Positions 19,113 to 34,100 of a stretch of 64,000 nucleotides of DNA are shown here, one piece after another. A model generated the notes under the pieces. That model was not told the DNA's origin and did no database searches. It saw only the letters and a list, made by a program, of their open reading frames with translations. Within the stretch, counting starts at the first letter, position 1. Every line of letters starts with the position of its first letter. This DNA comes from Haliclystus octoradiatus. Its lineage: Eukaryota > Cnidaria > Staurozoa > Stauromedusae > Haliclystidae. The position numbers were made by a program, and so were the translations under genes. The stretch covers positions 9,224,650 to 9,288,649 of the forward strand of contig OU744448.1 in the NCBI GenBank assembly GCA_916610825.1, in the 5' to 3' direction.

Positions 19113-22100
19113 GTAAGTATTTGGCTGTTTGCATCACTCTTTTGACTACACAATTAACAATTAGCCTGTTGAGGTTTTTGTTTTTGCCAATCAGGCGAAT
19201 TATCCAATGTAACCAACTCTGTTAAATTTGTTTACATCAGTCTACATACTGCTTTTACCTTTGGATACATCGTGCATGTGTATTAGGCTATGTATTTTTT
19301 GTTAATTGGATTTATAATTTTACCACAAGCCAGGTACTACCCCTGCGAAAAAATGTATTGAGTTCATGAACTGTACATGAACACCTTTTAAACAGTTCAC
19401 AAACAAATTGGGGCATATAACATCCTTGAATTGTTTTTGCATGGATAATAGCTTTTTTCACTAAGGTGGTTAGTTAGTTGATTGGGGGTTTTTGGAGTGT
19501 TAGTGAGTTTAATGGCAGGATGCCCTTCCTGATTCCAAACAATAGTGCTTCTGCCAAGGTTGAACAAGAATACCCTGCAGGATGGGCTCCCATTCTCTAA
19601 CCATTACACACAAAGTCCACAAGTTTACAATCTGTAGGCTACAATTTTCTAAGTCTATTTTTATGAAACCATCAGTAATAGTTTCAAATCTCTGGATTGA
19701 AAATCCTGCCTGCTTCCATTATATTTAGGTTCGTTTTCTGTGTCATTGCTCTCTGGCAAATTCATGTTCAGAGATATCAAATATATAACAAAAGATTACA
19801 GCTTGAGGTAAAGTTACTTAATAATTGACCGATTACCGATTATGTAAAAGCAAGCTGATTAATCGGTAATTTCCAATTAATCGGTTCATCTGTAGATGTA
19901 ATGTGATTTCCATTGCATCAATCAACTTATGCAAGTAGTATATTGATCCACAAGTCAAAAGTTGATGTCTACATGCAGGTCCTCTAACAGTTTGATATAC
20001 AGCAGCTTCCTAGGTTATTTGACTAATGAAATATACAATAGATACCTACTGTTACGTATAACGTAGTGGAATAAAATTACTGTATAAAGTGTATATATTT
20101 CCTAATGGAAAATAGTATAATTGTTCAATTATTTGATATAATAATTATATAAAATGTATGTTAGCAAGTTTTTGAATACCATATATAAATTACTATATTA
20201 TAAGTTACTAGTTAGACTTGTTTAACGTCTCGTTTGGTGTAGCTAGAGAGTGAAGTATTATTATATGCGGCAGTACAATTGGAAGTTTAGAATATGAGAG
20301 TTTGTTTAAGGTAGACACAACAAACAGCTACTCATTGCGATGTTGAGCAACGTGAGAGTTCAAAGGAAGAGATGCTGAGCTAGCTCAGTTGTAACCGACA
20401 GCCTACAATCAACTTGTTGGATCTCCCTTCTGGTAGTGATCTTATTGATTAAAATGTTCAAGAATGAATATGAACAGTGTAGCATACTAAGCCTTGACAC
20501 CTGAATTTCTTTATCCTGTGGTATTGACCAATTTTAAACTAATTGTTCTCATTTCTTATTCAATAGAATTGTTGATGGCTATGGAATTTTCAAGTGGTGG
20601 CTACAATTTAATCCTGACGAAATTCAAACAAAGGCTGAAAAGCCGAAGGGTATGTCCAGAGAGATAAAAGCAAGCAAACAAAATATGTTAGGTGTACTTA
20701 AATGGACACTATTACATACTTCCAGCACCGTAAATCCTTTTTGTTTGAAAACTATCAGCACATCTGAAGTTGTTTTCACTTCAGAGCATCTCTTGAGTCC
20801 AACTTAGCAACTTTAAGCTATTCAAATCACATACTGTATATGTCACTGAGAAAGGAATTGGATCTAGCCTTTTAATATCAAAGTCACAAAATGCGTGGAC
20901 TTGAGAGTGGGCTGATCAGACAATCTTATGTTTGAGGTGACATAGCTCCAGAAGGCCACAAAAAATGTCTCACAAGGCTGAGCCATGTACAAACATACAA
21001 ACTCATAAAAACATTAAAGTGGGAATAAACCCCCAGACTATCTTTACATATGTAGTAGAACCTGACGTGAAAAAAACAATGGCGTAATTTGTTTTTCGAT
21101 CTGGAAATTATTTCTTGGTGAAAAATGCCTTCGAAGTGGTTTTTTTGACCCAAATGTCGCTGAGGAAAAAAAAGGGATTGGATCTAGCTTTATGACGACA
21201 AAGTCACAAGTCGTGCGGTTTTTCTAATAGACTTTAGATCGGATTAATCACGCGATGTTTCGTTTGAGATGGCGTAGCTCTGTAACGGCAATCTATTTTT
21301 CTCTCCCACAAAACTGAGGTAAGGAAGAACATATAAACTCAAGAGTAGCAAAATTCCAGATGATTTAATGATTTTAAAGTTCACGAATTTGAAGAAAATA
21401 AAAATCAGCAAATGTTTCATTCGTAGCGCGCGTTATACAGATTATATTTTGACATATCATTCTCACACATATTTAACACATATCAAAAGATTCTCTGGTG
21501 ACCACAATAGCTAGCTAAGTAGAATTTATTGTTGTAAGCATATGTCTAAACTTAAAATGGAGTATTCTTTTGAAAGTAAAAAGCAAAATGTATGGTGGGA
21601 AACGCTATTAACCGTTGGTTTATAGTCCTCTTCTCACAGAAACGAAATCTGTCCATCTGATTTATCGTCTCTGTAGAAAGGTATTTTGTGCAAAGTAGCT
21701 TCTGCCACTGTATTACCGCATCCTATAAACTACGGATTGTGACATGATGCTAACATGTTCTACTTTCTAGCAAAAGGAATGAATACTAGCTAGCTATGGT
21801 AAAAAAATTGGTCGCGTATGTATAATCAGGAGCGAGACTTCACATTGCAAAACCCTAATTTTGTTAATCAGATAACGTTGATGGAGAGGGTAACAATTTA
21901 TGCAATGAAGATATACTGCAAAACAGAAAAGTGATAGAATATGCATTACTGTAGTTCTAGTATATGGTTGTAAACTTGAATAAGAACGTCCAAGCCCTCA
22001 TATCATTTTTGTACTATTTTCCGAAAAGCGAACCGGCGTTCTCAACGGCTAAGAGAAATTATTTCGACTGAGCGTTTCAATAGATTTTATTCTGCTCCTG

Positions 22101-25100
22101 AAATCACAAATTGTATTTTTTTACGTAATTCGCGAGTTTATATGTTTGTTCATGGCTCAGCCTTGTCAGAAAATTTTTTTGTGTGACTTTTTGGAGCTAG
22201 GTCACCTCAAATACAACGTCGCGTGATCAGCCCACTCTTAAGTCTGTTAGACAAACCTCACGACTTGTGACTTTGTCGTCATAAAGCTAGATCCAATCCC
22301 TTGTTTTTCTCAGCGACATTTGGGTCAAAACACCACTTTGAAGGCGTTTTTCACCAAGAAATAATTTCCAGATCAAAAAAAAAATTACGCCATTGTTTTT
22401 TTCACGTCGGGTTCTACTACATATGTAAAGATAGTCTGGGGGTTTATTCCCACTTTAAAAAGTGCAACGGTGCAACTGTTTGTTTTTATGATCAATCTAG
22501 TGTCACACTTTTACGTTATTTATGTGAACGCAATGTTTCTCAATTTTGGACAAATATACAAATGTCTGGAAATAAATAACTTGATTCTAAACTCAAACTA
22601 TTTTAACGCTTAGAGTTTCTCATGAGTGAATTTCACAAGTAAGATATATTTTGCATAATCTTAACCGACTGTGTGACCAGGACAACCTTTTTCCTAGAGA
22701 AAGTTAAAGTACTATATACAAACTAAAATGTATTTATTTTATTGTACTTAGGAATTATTTTTTAAGTTTCTAAGTGACGTAATAAAACATTTTTAATGAT
22801 CATTTCTTGATAAGTTGATAATGTTTATTTCAAAATTGATTTTGTTCAGTGCGTGTCACAAAGTTAGAAACCAATGATATAGTAGGCCTATAGCTTAATT
22901 ACACACAATTTTATAAAATAGACAGGTATAAATATAATTATCTCAAGATATTGAGTCCTTTACATGAGCCTGTTTATAGATCAATATTGGTGTGTAGATC
23001 ATTGTGGCATTTTTACATACAGTAAATTGCAATAGTTATGGTGTCGAACAACGTATTGATTGATATTTATTTTCTTTATTTCAGACTTTCTAGTGGCAGA
23101 CAACAGAGTTATTCTACAAATAAATGGATTCGAGCTTCATTTTTATAATAGGTAGGATACATAAGTAATTTTATTATGATATAGTGAGCCATATCATTTT
23201 ATAGCGTACTAAGGAACTGTATCATTATTCGTATCCAATGCTATTGAGTATTGTCCCTGAAGAATTTGACCTACATCACTGCACCATGGCAAATAGATAA
23301 CACACTGTGTGCACTATCGCTATCAAACCATGAAAAATATTTTTAACAACTGATTTAGACTAGTCTTAGCCAGCTTAGTAGCCTGCTCTGTTCATGAATA
23401 AAACGTGAGCAATGGTACTGTACAACAACTTTTATCTCGATTGCATTGAATTCAACTTTATATTTCAACATGATTTTCAATCAAACAGTACTAGCACCCC
23501 CTTTTTTGATTCCCCGAGACCCTTGATCTTTTAGCTCCTTCTAATATTATTCCCTGTTAGATTGTTGTTCCACTTCATCTAACATATTTCTGGACTATGA
23601 TATTCAATTCAATATTCACATTAAAATGGACTTCCAATCATAATTAATATATGACCCGTCTTCTATTGTACCAGGTCATCAATTTATGAACAAATTCAAG
23701 AATCGTTGAAAGTTGAAAGATATGGTGGTAAGATCTATTTGCTGTAATTATTCCTACTTAATGTGTGTCTACAAGAATAATTAGTTATTACTCCATATTT
23801 AATCCATACTACTAAGTTAATATTTGAAAGCTGTTTAATTCAACACTTACAAGTTATGTAGAATCAATTATAGAACTTCATTTAATTTAGATGTAGACTG
23901 AGAGAGCACTGACCGGATGATTATTGATTTTCTATGTTAAACCCATTTGTTGAGTTCATTGTATTGCATTATCTTGTTCTTTGCTGCATCCCACGAGGCT
24001 CACTAAAAACTTGCCAATCAAGCATTTGACAGTCACAATCAAAAATGACATTACTGATGTTCATGTCCGAGTAAATTAGTTTTCTTCAACATATTTTCAA
24101 TGGAAGAGATCTGTAATAGATTGGGACAGGAGAACCAAGTCAGAGCTGAACAGAAAGATGTATATTAGTATACACCATACAGTCAGTTAACAATAATGGT
24201 ATAAGCTAGACATAGCTAGCCTGCTTCACAGACCTCGATTCATTCATGAAAGAATAGGGTCGGATTGCTCGGTTTCTCTGTCCGGGCCTCGTATCAGAAT
24301 AAGATTGATGTCACATAATTATGCAAAACTGTTTACTTCAGTTGATATGATTGCAATAAGTTCTAATTCAGGCTTCGTAGCTATGACAATTAATTGATCG
24401 AACAGACATGATGAATTTATTCACTAAGAACAATAGATAAAACCATACATTGATCAGAAACTTCCGCTCCAGGTTTTTGAGAAGTAGCTGGACAGAGACG
24501 GAGTTTACTCGGTATTCTATAAAACATACCCTGTTGGGTAACTGCCTGGTTCACCTTGGACCTGCAGTTGAGTTCGAGATTTTAAATAAATAAACATGAT
24601 GATGATGATGAACTGCACAAATCACACAGACCCTATTCTTCAGTGAATGAATCGCGGTCTGTAACGCAGACTAGACATAGCTGACTTGGCTAGAGCTGCA
24701 AAATCTGGTTTCTTTTATTTGTAGATGCTGGAAAATCTGCTGCGAGTTTGAATGTTTCACCTGTCGTAGAAGAGGAAGGGTGAGGTGACATTGATATCAT
24801 TTATTAAAGTTTTTATTTCACCTTTTGCGACACAACAATTTGAATGTAACTTTTGTTTCTATTCGTATTCATCATTGTTTACTTTTCCATAACAAAATTC
24901 TCCCCTCTCAAATTGACCTTGAAAAGATTATTTTGGAGATTTTCATGTCCTATTTTTTTGAAACCGAAAGAAGGAACAAGGTGTTTCACCACAAAAGAGT
25001 CTGACCGTTGTGCTCTGTCAACAGTACTACATTTATATTTCGACACACAAAGCAAAAAGCCAAATTGACTTATCTTTTTGTTATTACATATTTTACTGTT

Positions 25101-28100
25101 CATTCTAGCTGTGACAACTTTGAAGCTAAATAGCTCTTTATGGAATACATACATGATCTAATAAGAAACGTATCTAGCAGGACATCAACAAACAGTTAAA
25201 TATTTTATGAGAAACGAATAAAGCAATTCCGCCATTTCGGTTTGTTTGCAGAAATATAGATGTGGTACAGTACTGTCAGCCGAATACCACTGCTAAACTC
25301 TCTTATGGTAAAAATATTGATCCTTTTTTGGTTTCTGAAAGTGGAGCACAAGAATCTCCACAATGCCAATTTTGATGGGATAATAATTGCAGTTTGTAAA
25401 CACGCAACAAAGACATGTACAGATAGAAAAAATCGATTTTGTGACCCGAAAGACAATATATACACTTCGATTATTATTATACAATATTGTAGTAACAGAA
25501 ATGTATTGTATGTTCGACATTATTTTGGTTATTCCGTTATATGAACTCTTCTGTTACATTTAAAAACTTTTATTGAATTTCATTGAACTGAATTTCACAA
25601 ACATATTGACCAATATATTAAAAAAGACACGTTTGTGCATAGTTAACAAATCTCTCACCAAGGTTTCTAATTTCATTATCAAGTAAGAAAATGAGTAGGC
25701 CTTCACTTTCATCATAGAGCAATGATCAGATTACTTCAGATATCCAGTGATAATTGCACCAAGTTCATTGATCGTATTCACAATTCACAATCAGAGAATA
25801 TTCATTCTAGTTGTATATGTAATTTAAATTCATTGCATTTGCTCATAGTAAAAAGTGAACATTTTTCATAAGCGGTTGCTTGTTTACGATTCTCTTAAAA
25901 CTCATAAATAAAAGTTTTATATACTCACTAATCAATCATAAAGTTCAATAACTTGAATCATAGGTGGACGAACACATGCAAATATATAAAACACATTGAT
26001 GGATATGAACTGAAATATTGTTTTTGACGTTTTGCTGACAAAGGAGAAGGCGTTATTTTTCAATACCGTCTTCCAAATTCAAAGTCAGGAGCTCATGAAC
26101 AGTTTGTGAACTTTAATTGCCCAAATTTCATGAACTGTTCATGAACTATTCATGAAATTCCGAACTGTTTTTCACAGGGGTTGTGACTTTGAATATCACT
26201 GTATTATGGCTTACATATAGTACTGTATTTATAACCATATTGATATGGTAATTAATTTATAGGGAAAGTAAGTCAGAATTTTCTGACCCATACAATATCA
26301 GAAGTTTAATCCCCTCGATTGGAGTTAACATCAATGCGGTGAGTAAATAGTCAGAACTATTGATCTACTCCACTCAAGCCAGCATAGTCTTCAAATCTGT
26401 CACATAAAATGTGTCTTTTTCCAACTTGTTTATTATTACATACTTATTACTATATAATTTTAGCATGAGATTGGCTCTAAATTTTATACTGATTGATGCT
26501 ACATCATTTACAGACCTGTTATATACCAATTGAAAAGAGTCACCGTCTATGTAAACGATGGACCTAATGTCTTTAAATTGCAGGATTAGGGCAACAGTCA
26601 TACTATTGAGAAGTTGAACATTTCTATTTTATGGTCTTTCCATTTCTTTTTACAACCTTGCATTGTTTTTATGTAACCTATTAGAGGTTAAGGTTAGCCT
26701 ATCCCTGAAATATATTACAATCAACAATTTCCAATAAAGATTTCTAATATTATTTTCTACTTGAAAAACCTTTTTCAAATAAATGACTGATGCTGAATTA
26801 TATGGACTGAAGAAATTGATTGGTAAATGTTTGAAGCCGATCCGATTAGAAATGACAGAGATATCAATGTTTTAATGCGTCAATATTAAAAAAATTAATA
26901 TTTAATATTCTTTTAAATTAGTCGTAAGATAATAAACGTACGACAGAAAGATGTTATGATTGACAGACATCTTTTGTGTCATTGTTATTATGCAGCGCAT
27001 GTGCATTAAGTAGATATCTACCACGTACTCTGTAGCCTTTACTTGTTATTATAGTTATGAAGATTGTTATATTTAAAAGTATAAAGTTGACTGTTTATTG
27101 AGTTATATAGTGTTAATAATATTACCCACCGTTCTAGTAGTTCCAATGGATTAGGAGCTAAATCTAACAATAGACACATTTAAACTTCAATATCTCTGTC
27201 ATTTCTTAATAGACCTGATTCACACTTTTACCCATCAATTTTTCAGCCAATATACATCAGAATCAATCTTTTATTTGAAATAAATTTTTTTCTGTAGAAA
27301 CTCCTTTTGTCGTTTATTACAAACCGTCAAAAAAAGATAGAATGCCGATTTTGAAGCTTTCAAGCTCTATGAGTTAAGCTTGCTTCTACAGATGTATGTC
27401 ATTTTTACTTGCTTCTACAGATTTATTTTTATTTTATTTTCATTTGAAATTCATTCTCATTTATTCACTTGCAGGGTAAGGTTGCCATTGGTAATAAAAC
27501 ATTAGAGACAACTCTATGGATGCATTTCAATCATGCCTCAGCAACATATGCAACTCCAGCTGTAAGGCTCTGTTACTATTCTATCCTACACTATAAGTTA
27601 ACTCTTATAGAATCATATTGTTTTGTGTTTTGACAATATTTGTTGTATATGTGTATCGTTGTGGTCTTTGTCTGATTGTTTTATTCAACTGTTTGTATTT
27701 AATATATCATTGTAATTAACACATAGAAATAAACATATAGAATAATTGATTCACACCCCTTCAAGAAACAGTTCAGGAGTTCATGAACAATTCATGAAAC
27801 TTTGGGGGACATTCAATGTTCATGAGCTGCTCATTAACTGTACATGAACTGTTTTTCACATGGCCACGTCTTTGCAAAACAAGGCTTAATAGGCTTAGAT
27901 TTTTGGACGAGACAAAATCTTTCACAAGTTTTATTTTGTGTAGCCTGGGCCTGAGTCGTATTTGTGATACATTTGATTGAACTTGTAGAAAACACGTCAA
28001 ACAGAATAAACAACATTTTTTATCTGATCATCAATTTTCAGAATAAGACATTGCAGAAACATGGATTTAAACACTTAATTTTGGTACCTTACCTACGTAA

Positions 28101-31100
28101 AACCAGAGTTCAGAAAAATGTTACAATAGTTGCTAATAATGTGGATGTGGATTTGGTGAAGAAAACAGGGTAGTCAATGTAAGATACGTTGCAAACAATT
28201 TTTTTTTTGAATAAGATATACTTGAATTTATCTTCATTTAAATTATATTAAATTATTTTTCTTACTGCCTGAAGATGATTTTAGAATAAATCAAAATTGT
28301 AGCGTTTTATTGTGTCTTGTTCTTATCGCTGATCAGCATAATGAAATTTCTAATAAATTTTTGTTTAACAAATGATTCAAGAAGATTTATGAATTACTAT
28401 TCAGGATATCAAAGAATTAATTATACATTTTCACAAGACATGCAAGCCATATAGTGTAAAATATACCTTGGAAGTGTTCTAATCTTCTTATAAACAACCA
28501 GCAAACACAATTTACTTTAAAATCTTTTTAATTCCATAGTACTTTTGGTAGGCTTGGGGTAGTTTGATAGCTTGTGATAATTTTAAAGCATTTGAATTTT
28601 TCGCAATTTGTCAAGGTTTTTGTCCATGAACATATTTTATCGATACACACCTTTAAAGCAATCCCAACGTGAATAGCATACTGAGTTTACAGACTATCGT
28701 TTAGGAATTGTGCCCAAGTAAACTCGTAAACACTACCGGTACCACTTTTTTTTTAGAATCTCGTAAATCGCCAAGCAGCAAATCACGACTTCCGCAGAAG
28801 CCCCCTTGTTTTGAGACTAATGGACATGCGTGATGACGTAACTCGTGAAAGATCTCGTCTCGTCAAAAAATCTGAACCTCCCTAATAGCTTATGAGGGAT
28901 GATTTTATGTATTTTGTTTTATGTTATGCATAGGATAGACCGCATTACCAATTCAGTTGTTCATTATGACAAATATAATGTTTTTTAGTGTCAATGGTAT
29001 CATGAAGATATTATAATGACTTAACGAGAACTAAAAGAATGCAGATTAATCAATTATTTTAATTTTTATGTGGTTTTAAATGCCTTTATATGAACTATCT
29101 TGAATACAATCTCATATGGATGGATGTTTTTCAATGATAGTTTTAAAATGTAAATGTAACATGATCAGTTCAACCTGTAGGCTCTAAAAGCTTGTTTCCT
29201 TGGGTTGGGAGACCTTATATTTACAGAAAATTAGATATAAATTTCAAAATTATAAGCTATTTGAAATCAAGTTGAAAACGAACCCAATTGGATTTAAATT
29301 TTTATTAGTAAATAATAGAAAATTAAAGGAAAGGATAATAATGTAAGGCAAGTAGCCTAGGATAATCTATGTGGTTGGTAAGGATTTAGTAGCACAATTT
29401 TGTCGCAGCTAATGCAGCAGTCTGTAATTGTACATGTGTCATAGTAAGTGCCTATGATGAATCTACGCCACACAGAAGTGGAAACTGATTATATGCATCC
29501 GACCGATACATCAAGCTACAATCATTGTTTCTCAAACTTATTTTTATCATAAAATGTGGATTTTTTTCTGCTTACATAGTTTTCTGCTTTATTTGATTCA
29601 CAATGCAGATTCTGCTAGCTATGTATAACCAATGAAAAAAATTGAGAAACATGTTAAATTTTGTAACCTTTTTCTATAATGTGCTTTTCCTTGTTTTTCC
29701 AATACCGATAAGCTCTGCATATTGCAGGTACCTGTTATTCACTTTGAATAATACACTAATTTAGTAACTTTACTATTGTATATTGTTGATATTTAGAACA
29801 AATAGGAATTATTTTTTGGTTGTTACTAAACTTTAAAATCTATTTTATATGATTCTTAATTTCTTGTGATCTCAACTTCTAGGCTGCTTGTCCATTAGAT
29901 GAATTTTGCAATCTTGTCCAATGTCGATTTGAAGATTTTAGAATTCTGTTGTCTCCAAGTCCTGGTCATCCTGGTCTGAAAGTGCAGTAAGAATTATTTT
30001 TATACATTTACTATTAAGCTACTTACAATGCTGTAACGTTAATCATGGATTTATTGGTTATTGGTTGTGTACCTAAAGGTTTTCATCAATAGCCTAGAGA
30101 TTCATTGCATGAAGAAATTGTAAACATTTTAGTAATTTATTTGTTCATTTTGTTTAGACCTCCACGTTTTATGGGTGAAGGTTTTGTTCTCTTGCAATCA
30201 GGAGAAGCTGATGTCTGCTACTATCAAGATCAACCAGGTATTTAAACCTCAGCTATTTACTCACATGCTAGAGTTATGTGTATCAACTACTGATTTAAAC
30301 TGAGGTGTCATAGAAATTAGATCATTCTGTGATTTAAGATTTCGACCAAGAAGAATTTCATAGTAAATTTTTATTTCATTTTTTTACAAGCAGAATTTAT
30401 TCACAGTTCTGTGGAAGTGCAATCAATATTTTGTGTGTGATTTTGTGTGTGTTTTATGGAGGAATAGCCTACCAGACTCAAAATGATATTGGAGCAGCCT
30501 TGGTGTAGTCGTAAGGCTTTACCTATCGGCCCACAGGGTCTTGCGCTCAATCCCTGACAGATACTATTAGTTGGCATCTGGAAGGCCATCTGACGATAAG
30601 TTCATGAACTGTTCATAAACTCTTTGTAACTGTTATTGAACCCACAAAAAATGTTCATGAATTGTTCATGGGCTGTTCATGAACTGTTCACGAAAGTTCA
30701 TGTACTGTTCATGAACTCTTGACTTAAGGATAAACACAAATACAAATTAATAAAACAAAAACATGTTACACTAAAATCAACTGTTAGACTTGTCAACCGT
30801 AACAACAATAAGTGTTTTGTTGAATTTTTGTCAGCTTCTACCTTTTTAAATTTTATAATTTCTCTTTTTCCTGTTGGAATGTAACAACATTAATACATTA
30901 TGTTTGTCCTTAATTTCAGTCTGTACTTTTATGTCTGATGATTGAGTGATATGTTTTAGGATTTGTACCTGAAGTATCAGAGGAAGGAGTAGTAGATGCT
31001 GATCCAACATGGGGTATCGATGTCACATTCACTAAAAATACAACCATGACATATGGCCCATGGGCAGATTCACAAAGGTTTGTAAGTCCTTTCTGGTCCT

Positions 31101-34100
31101 TTCTTGTTTTTTAACATTCTCAATACATGATCTGATAGTTAACTGATAAGGTTCTCTATTTTACTCTAGGGAGTCTCTTCAAAAGTTCTTTCTTCCCCAC
31201 AAATACCAAGAAGAACCAATCACAAAAGCCCTTGCTGTTGGACAGAGACGTCTTCATAATGGTCTTGATTTAAAAATAGATTTCAAGGCTCAGTGCACAA
31301 TTGACATTCTCTTTTCAAAGGATGAGGTATGTACACTGCCATAAACAATTTTGTTGAGTTCATGCTCAAACTGTTCATGAGCACATCATAAATACCTTTT
31401 AAGCAGTTCATTAACAATACCTGAAAAGTTTCTGAAACGCTAATAAACAACTTTTAAGCAGTTCATGAAGAGTTCATGAAACAGTTTGTGAACTTGTTCA
31501 TGAACGTTAAATTGCCTTTTTATTTATTTTTTATTTTTTATGAACTGTTCATAAACTTTCATAAACTGTTTTTACATTCATTGAATTTCGCAATTGTAGA
31601 TATAATAGAAAAAAGTGATGTTGATACAGCTGAACTCAGTGATTGTCCTTAATTAATTGTCCCACCTCGTTGAATATCCTCAAAATGATTTCTAGATTTC
31701 ATTTGCCATGTGGACTCTTATTTTCTACGACGTTTAATTTGCCACCTTGCATAATGTCCCTGATCTCATCTGCACCAGAGATGTGATGTTAAGCAATTCA
31801 ACTGATTTCGAAGATTCCAATAGGGCTGAATAACTCATGATGAAATTATATGTCAGTGACAAAACCATAGTGGCTCAATTGAAAGCTTATTTTACATATA
31901 TGATGGGGGAGAATATTATAAGGAAATGAAGTATCATAATATATATTTTTTTAAATCTGAAGTTGAAGATCCTTTTTGAATTCAGAGCAAAATCTTTAGA
32001 ATACACGGCGATGCTTTTATTGTCTCAACTTTTGGAAGCTGAAGATCGATAAAAATTGATTTGAATCTTTAATGTGAACAACTTTCACTTTTAGTACTTA
32101 CATCTTCTGCAATATGAAGTTAATTAACTGTTTTGTTGGCAGATATTAATGTTTTCAAATTAACTTGAAGGATTTATCGTCGCACCAGTAGAGGCTTACT
32201 GCTCCCACACTGGATTTCTTTTTCATTGTTTCATTGACAATCAAGACCTATCTACCATGAAATTTGATGAAATTCATATGCAGTGTTACGGCTGAGATCA
32301 AGAAAAAGGGCTTCAAATTATTTTAACCACTGCTCTATAAATAGTGGAGGGGCATGGGTGCCTTCAGTAGGGCAATGCCCTCTCAATTACTAAATTGGGT
32401 TTCTTTTATCTTTTAAAATTGACATCTACTCTGCAACCACAAACATGTGTCTTGGGTATATGACCATGGCGTCATTTATTCTGGCTTTTACATTGACTTT
32501 TGTTTACTGATTAGGAAACATCTGCTCTTCATATTTCTACTGGTGCTGCTTCATCATTAAATTATTATGTTCCATGGACAATCAATGAATATGGTTACAT
32601 GTCAAGTGTTTTTGTACAACTACAACAAGTTGAATTATCAAGTTCATTGGAATATAGAAATATTCTTATATCTGATTCTCTTGATGTAAGTAGATAGACA
32701 TTAGATCCATGTAATGTAACCATAGAAAACCATGTAGCTATACCCTGGACCAAATAATGTCTGGCTGTCATTGTGTTCAACAGGTAAAATAATTCAACTG
32801 ATAGCCATAATATAATCAAGATAGGGTGTAGGACCTTAGCCCGGGATCAGATACTGATCAGATTTATCAAAAGCGCAATTTATAAAAAGCCTCTGTAGTT
32901 CTTCAAAAGTTTTATAACAAGCCTGCTTGAGTGCATGTTTGGATAGATGTAATGGAAAATCTTTGATAATTTTGTGTTGCATTTAAGGGCTTTAGGCCTA
33001 CACCAAAGCCATCTAGTTACACTCTTTCATGTGCTACTCTTGGCTCCCATTGGACAAATGCAAGGCACTTAATAATTTTATAGACACCATTTTTGTTTCT
33101 TGGAACCCAGGCTCGTGAAACTTGAACAAAGCGAACAAAAATAATAACATGAATTTGCAAAAAAAATTGTTCGGAAGAAAAGCCATGTTCTCAATGGAAC
33201 AAAAGTGAATACCGGTATTTTTGAGCCTCAAACGTTGCGTGTTCAAGTCTTCTAGATAGATGGCTCTGGTTTACACTGTAGAAGTAAACCAATGTGATAT
33301 ATGTAGCAGAAATGATGTTAGCTGTTAGTTGTCAAAACAAATACTGTGAGGTTGTCTTGAATTATTCTTGTTTTGTGAATGATTAATTTTGTACTTTATG
33401 TCTCTTTTAGATTGCTATTAACATGACAATTCCGAGAATGTGGAATCATTTTCAACATTGGACGTGTGAATTATCTTTCAGACAAACTTCATTTTATCTT
33501 ATTTATCAATTAAAAGAATTCTTTAAAGGTAATAAATGCATTCAGTAGTACACTATATGCTATAGATAAACTATCATATTATTGTTATTTTCATAATTTT
33601 GTTACTGTTGTAGCGTTCATTAACATTTCCTGAACTTATGAATGTAAATTTTATGTTGTTAAATGTAATTCAGGTGATATTACACTTGACTGCACTAAGA
33701 AATCTCAGGTGATTGGCATGACATGTCAATCATGGCAATGGCCTGGGAATAGATATGAAGTAGATCACATGATCACATCCTCAACTGGGCATGTTTAAGG
33801 CTCAGAGATGTTCTCGTGCAATTACGTTATGCATATCATCATACTTCTCTGACCGCAGTGTCAAGCACATCTCATGCACTCATTCACATATCATCAGACT
33901 GCTCTGACATCTGCGTCAAGCGTATCACCTGCAATCATTGCATATCATCATTTTGTTATGACCTCAGCGTCGAGCATATCTCATGCATTCATTTGCATAT
34001 CATTATACCGCTTGACCTCAGCATCAGTCAAATTGTCTCTCTGGTCAGCCACTTCTGCACCAATTCTTCAATATTCTCGAGATCGTCATCTCAAAATCTC

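Noticed and set aside
20926..22579. Two open frames sharing a 41-residue peptide on opposite strands
   Set aside because: They are the two arms of one inverted repeat; shared peptide follows from shared DNA. Kept only as a finding about the element.
24853..25544. Several overlapping small open frames on both strands
   Set aside because: They fall in a foldback transposon; no conserved protein motif is seen.
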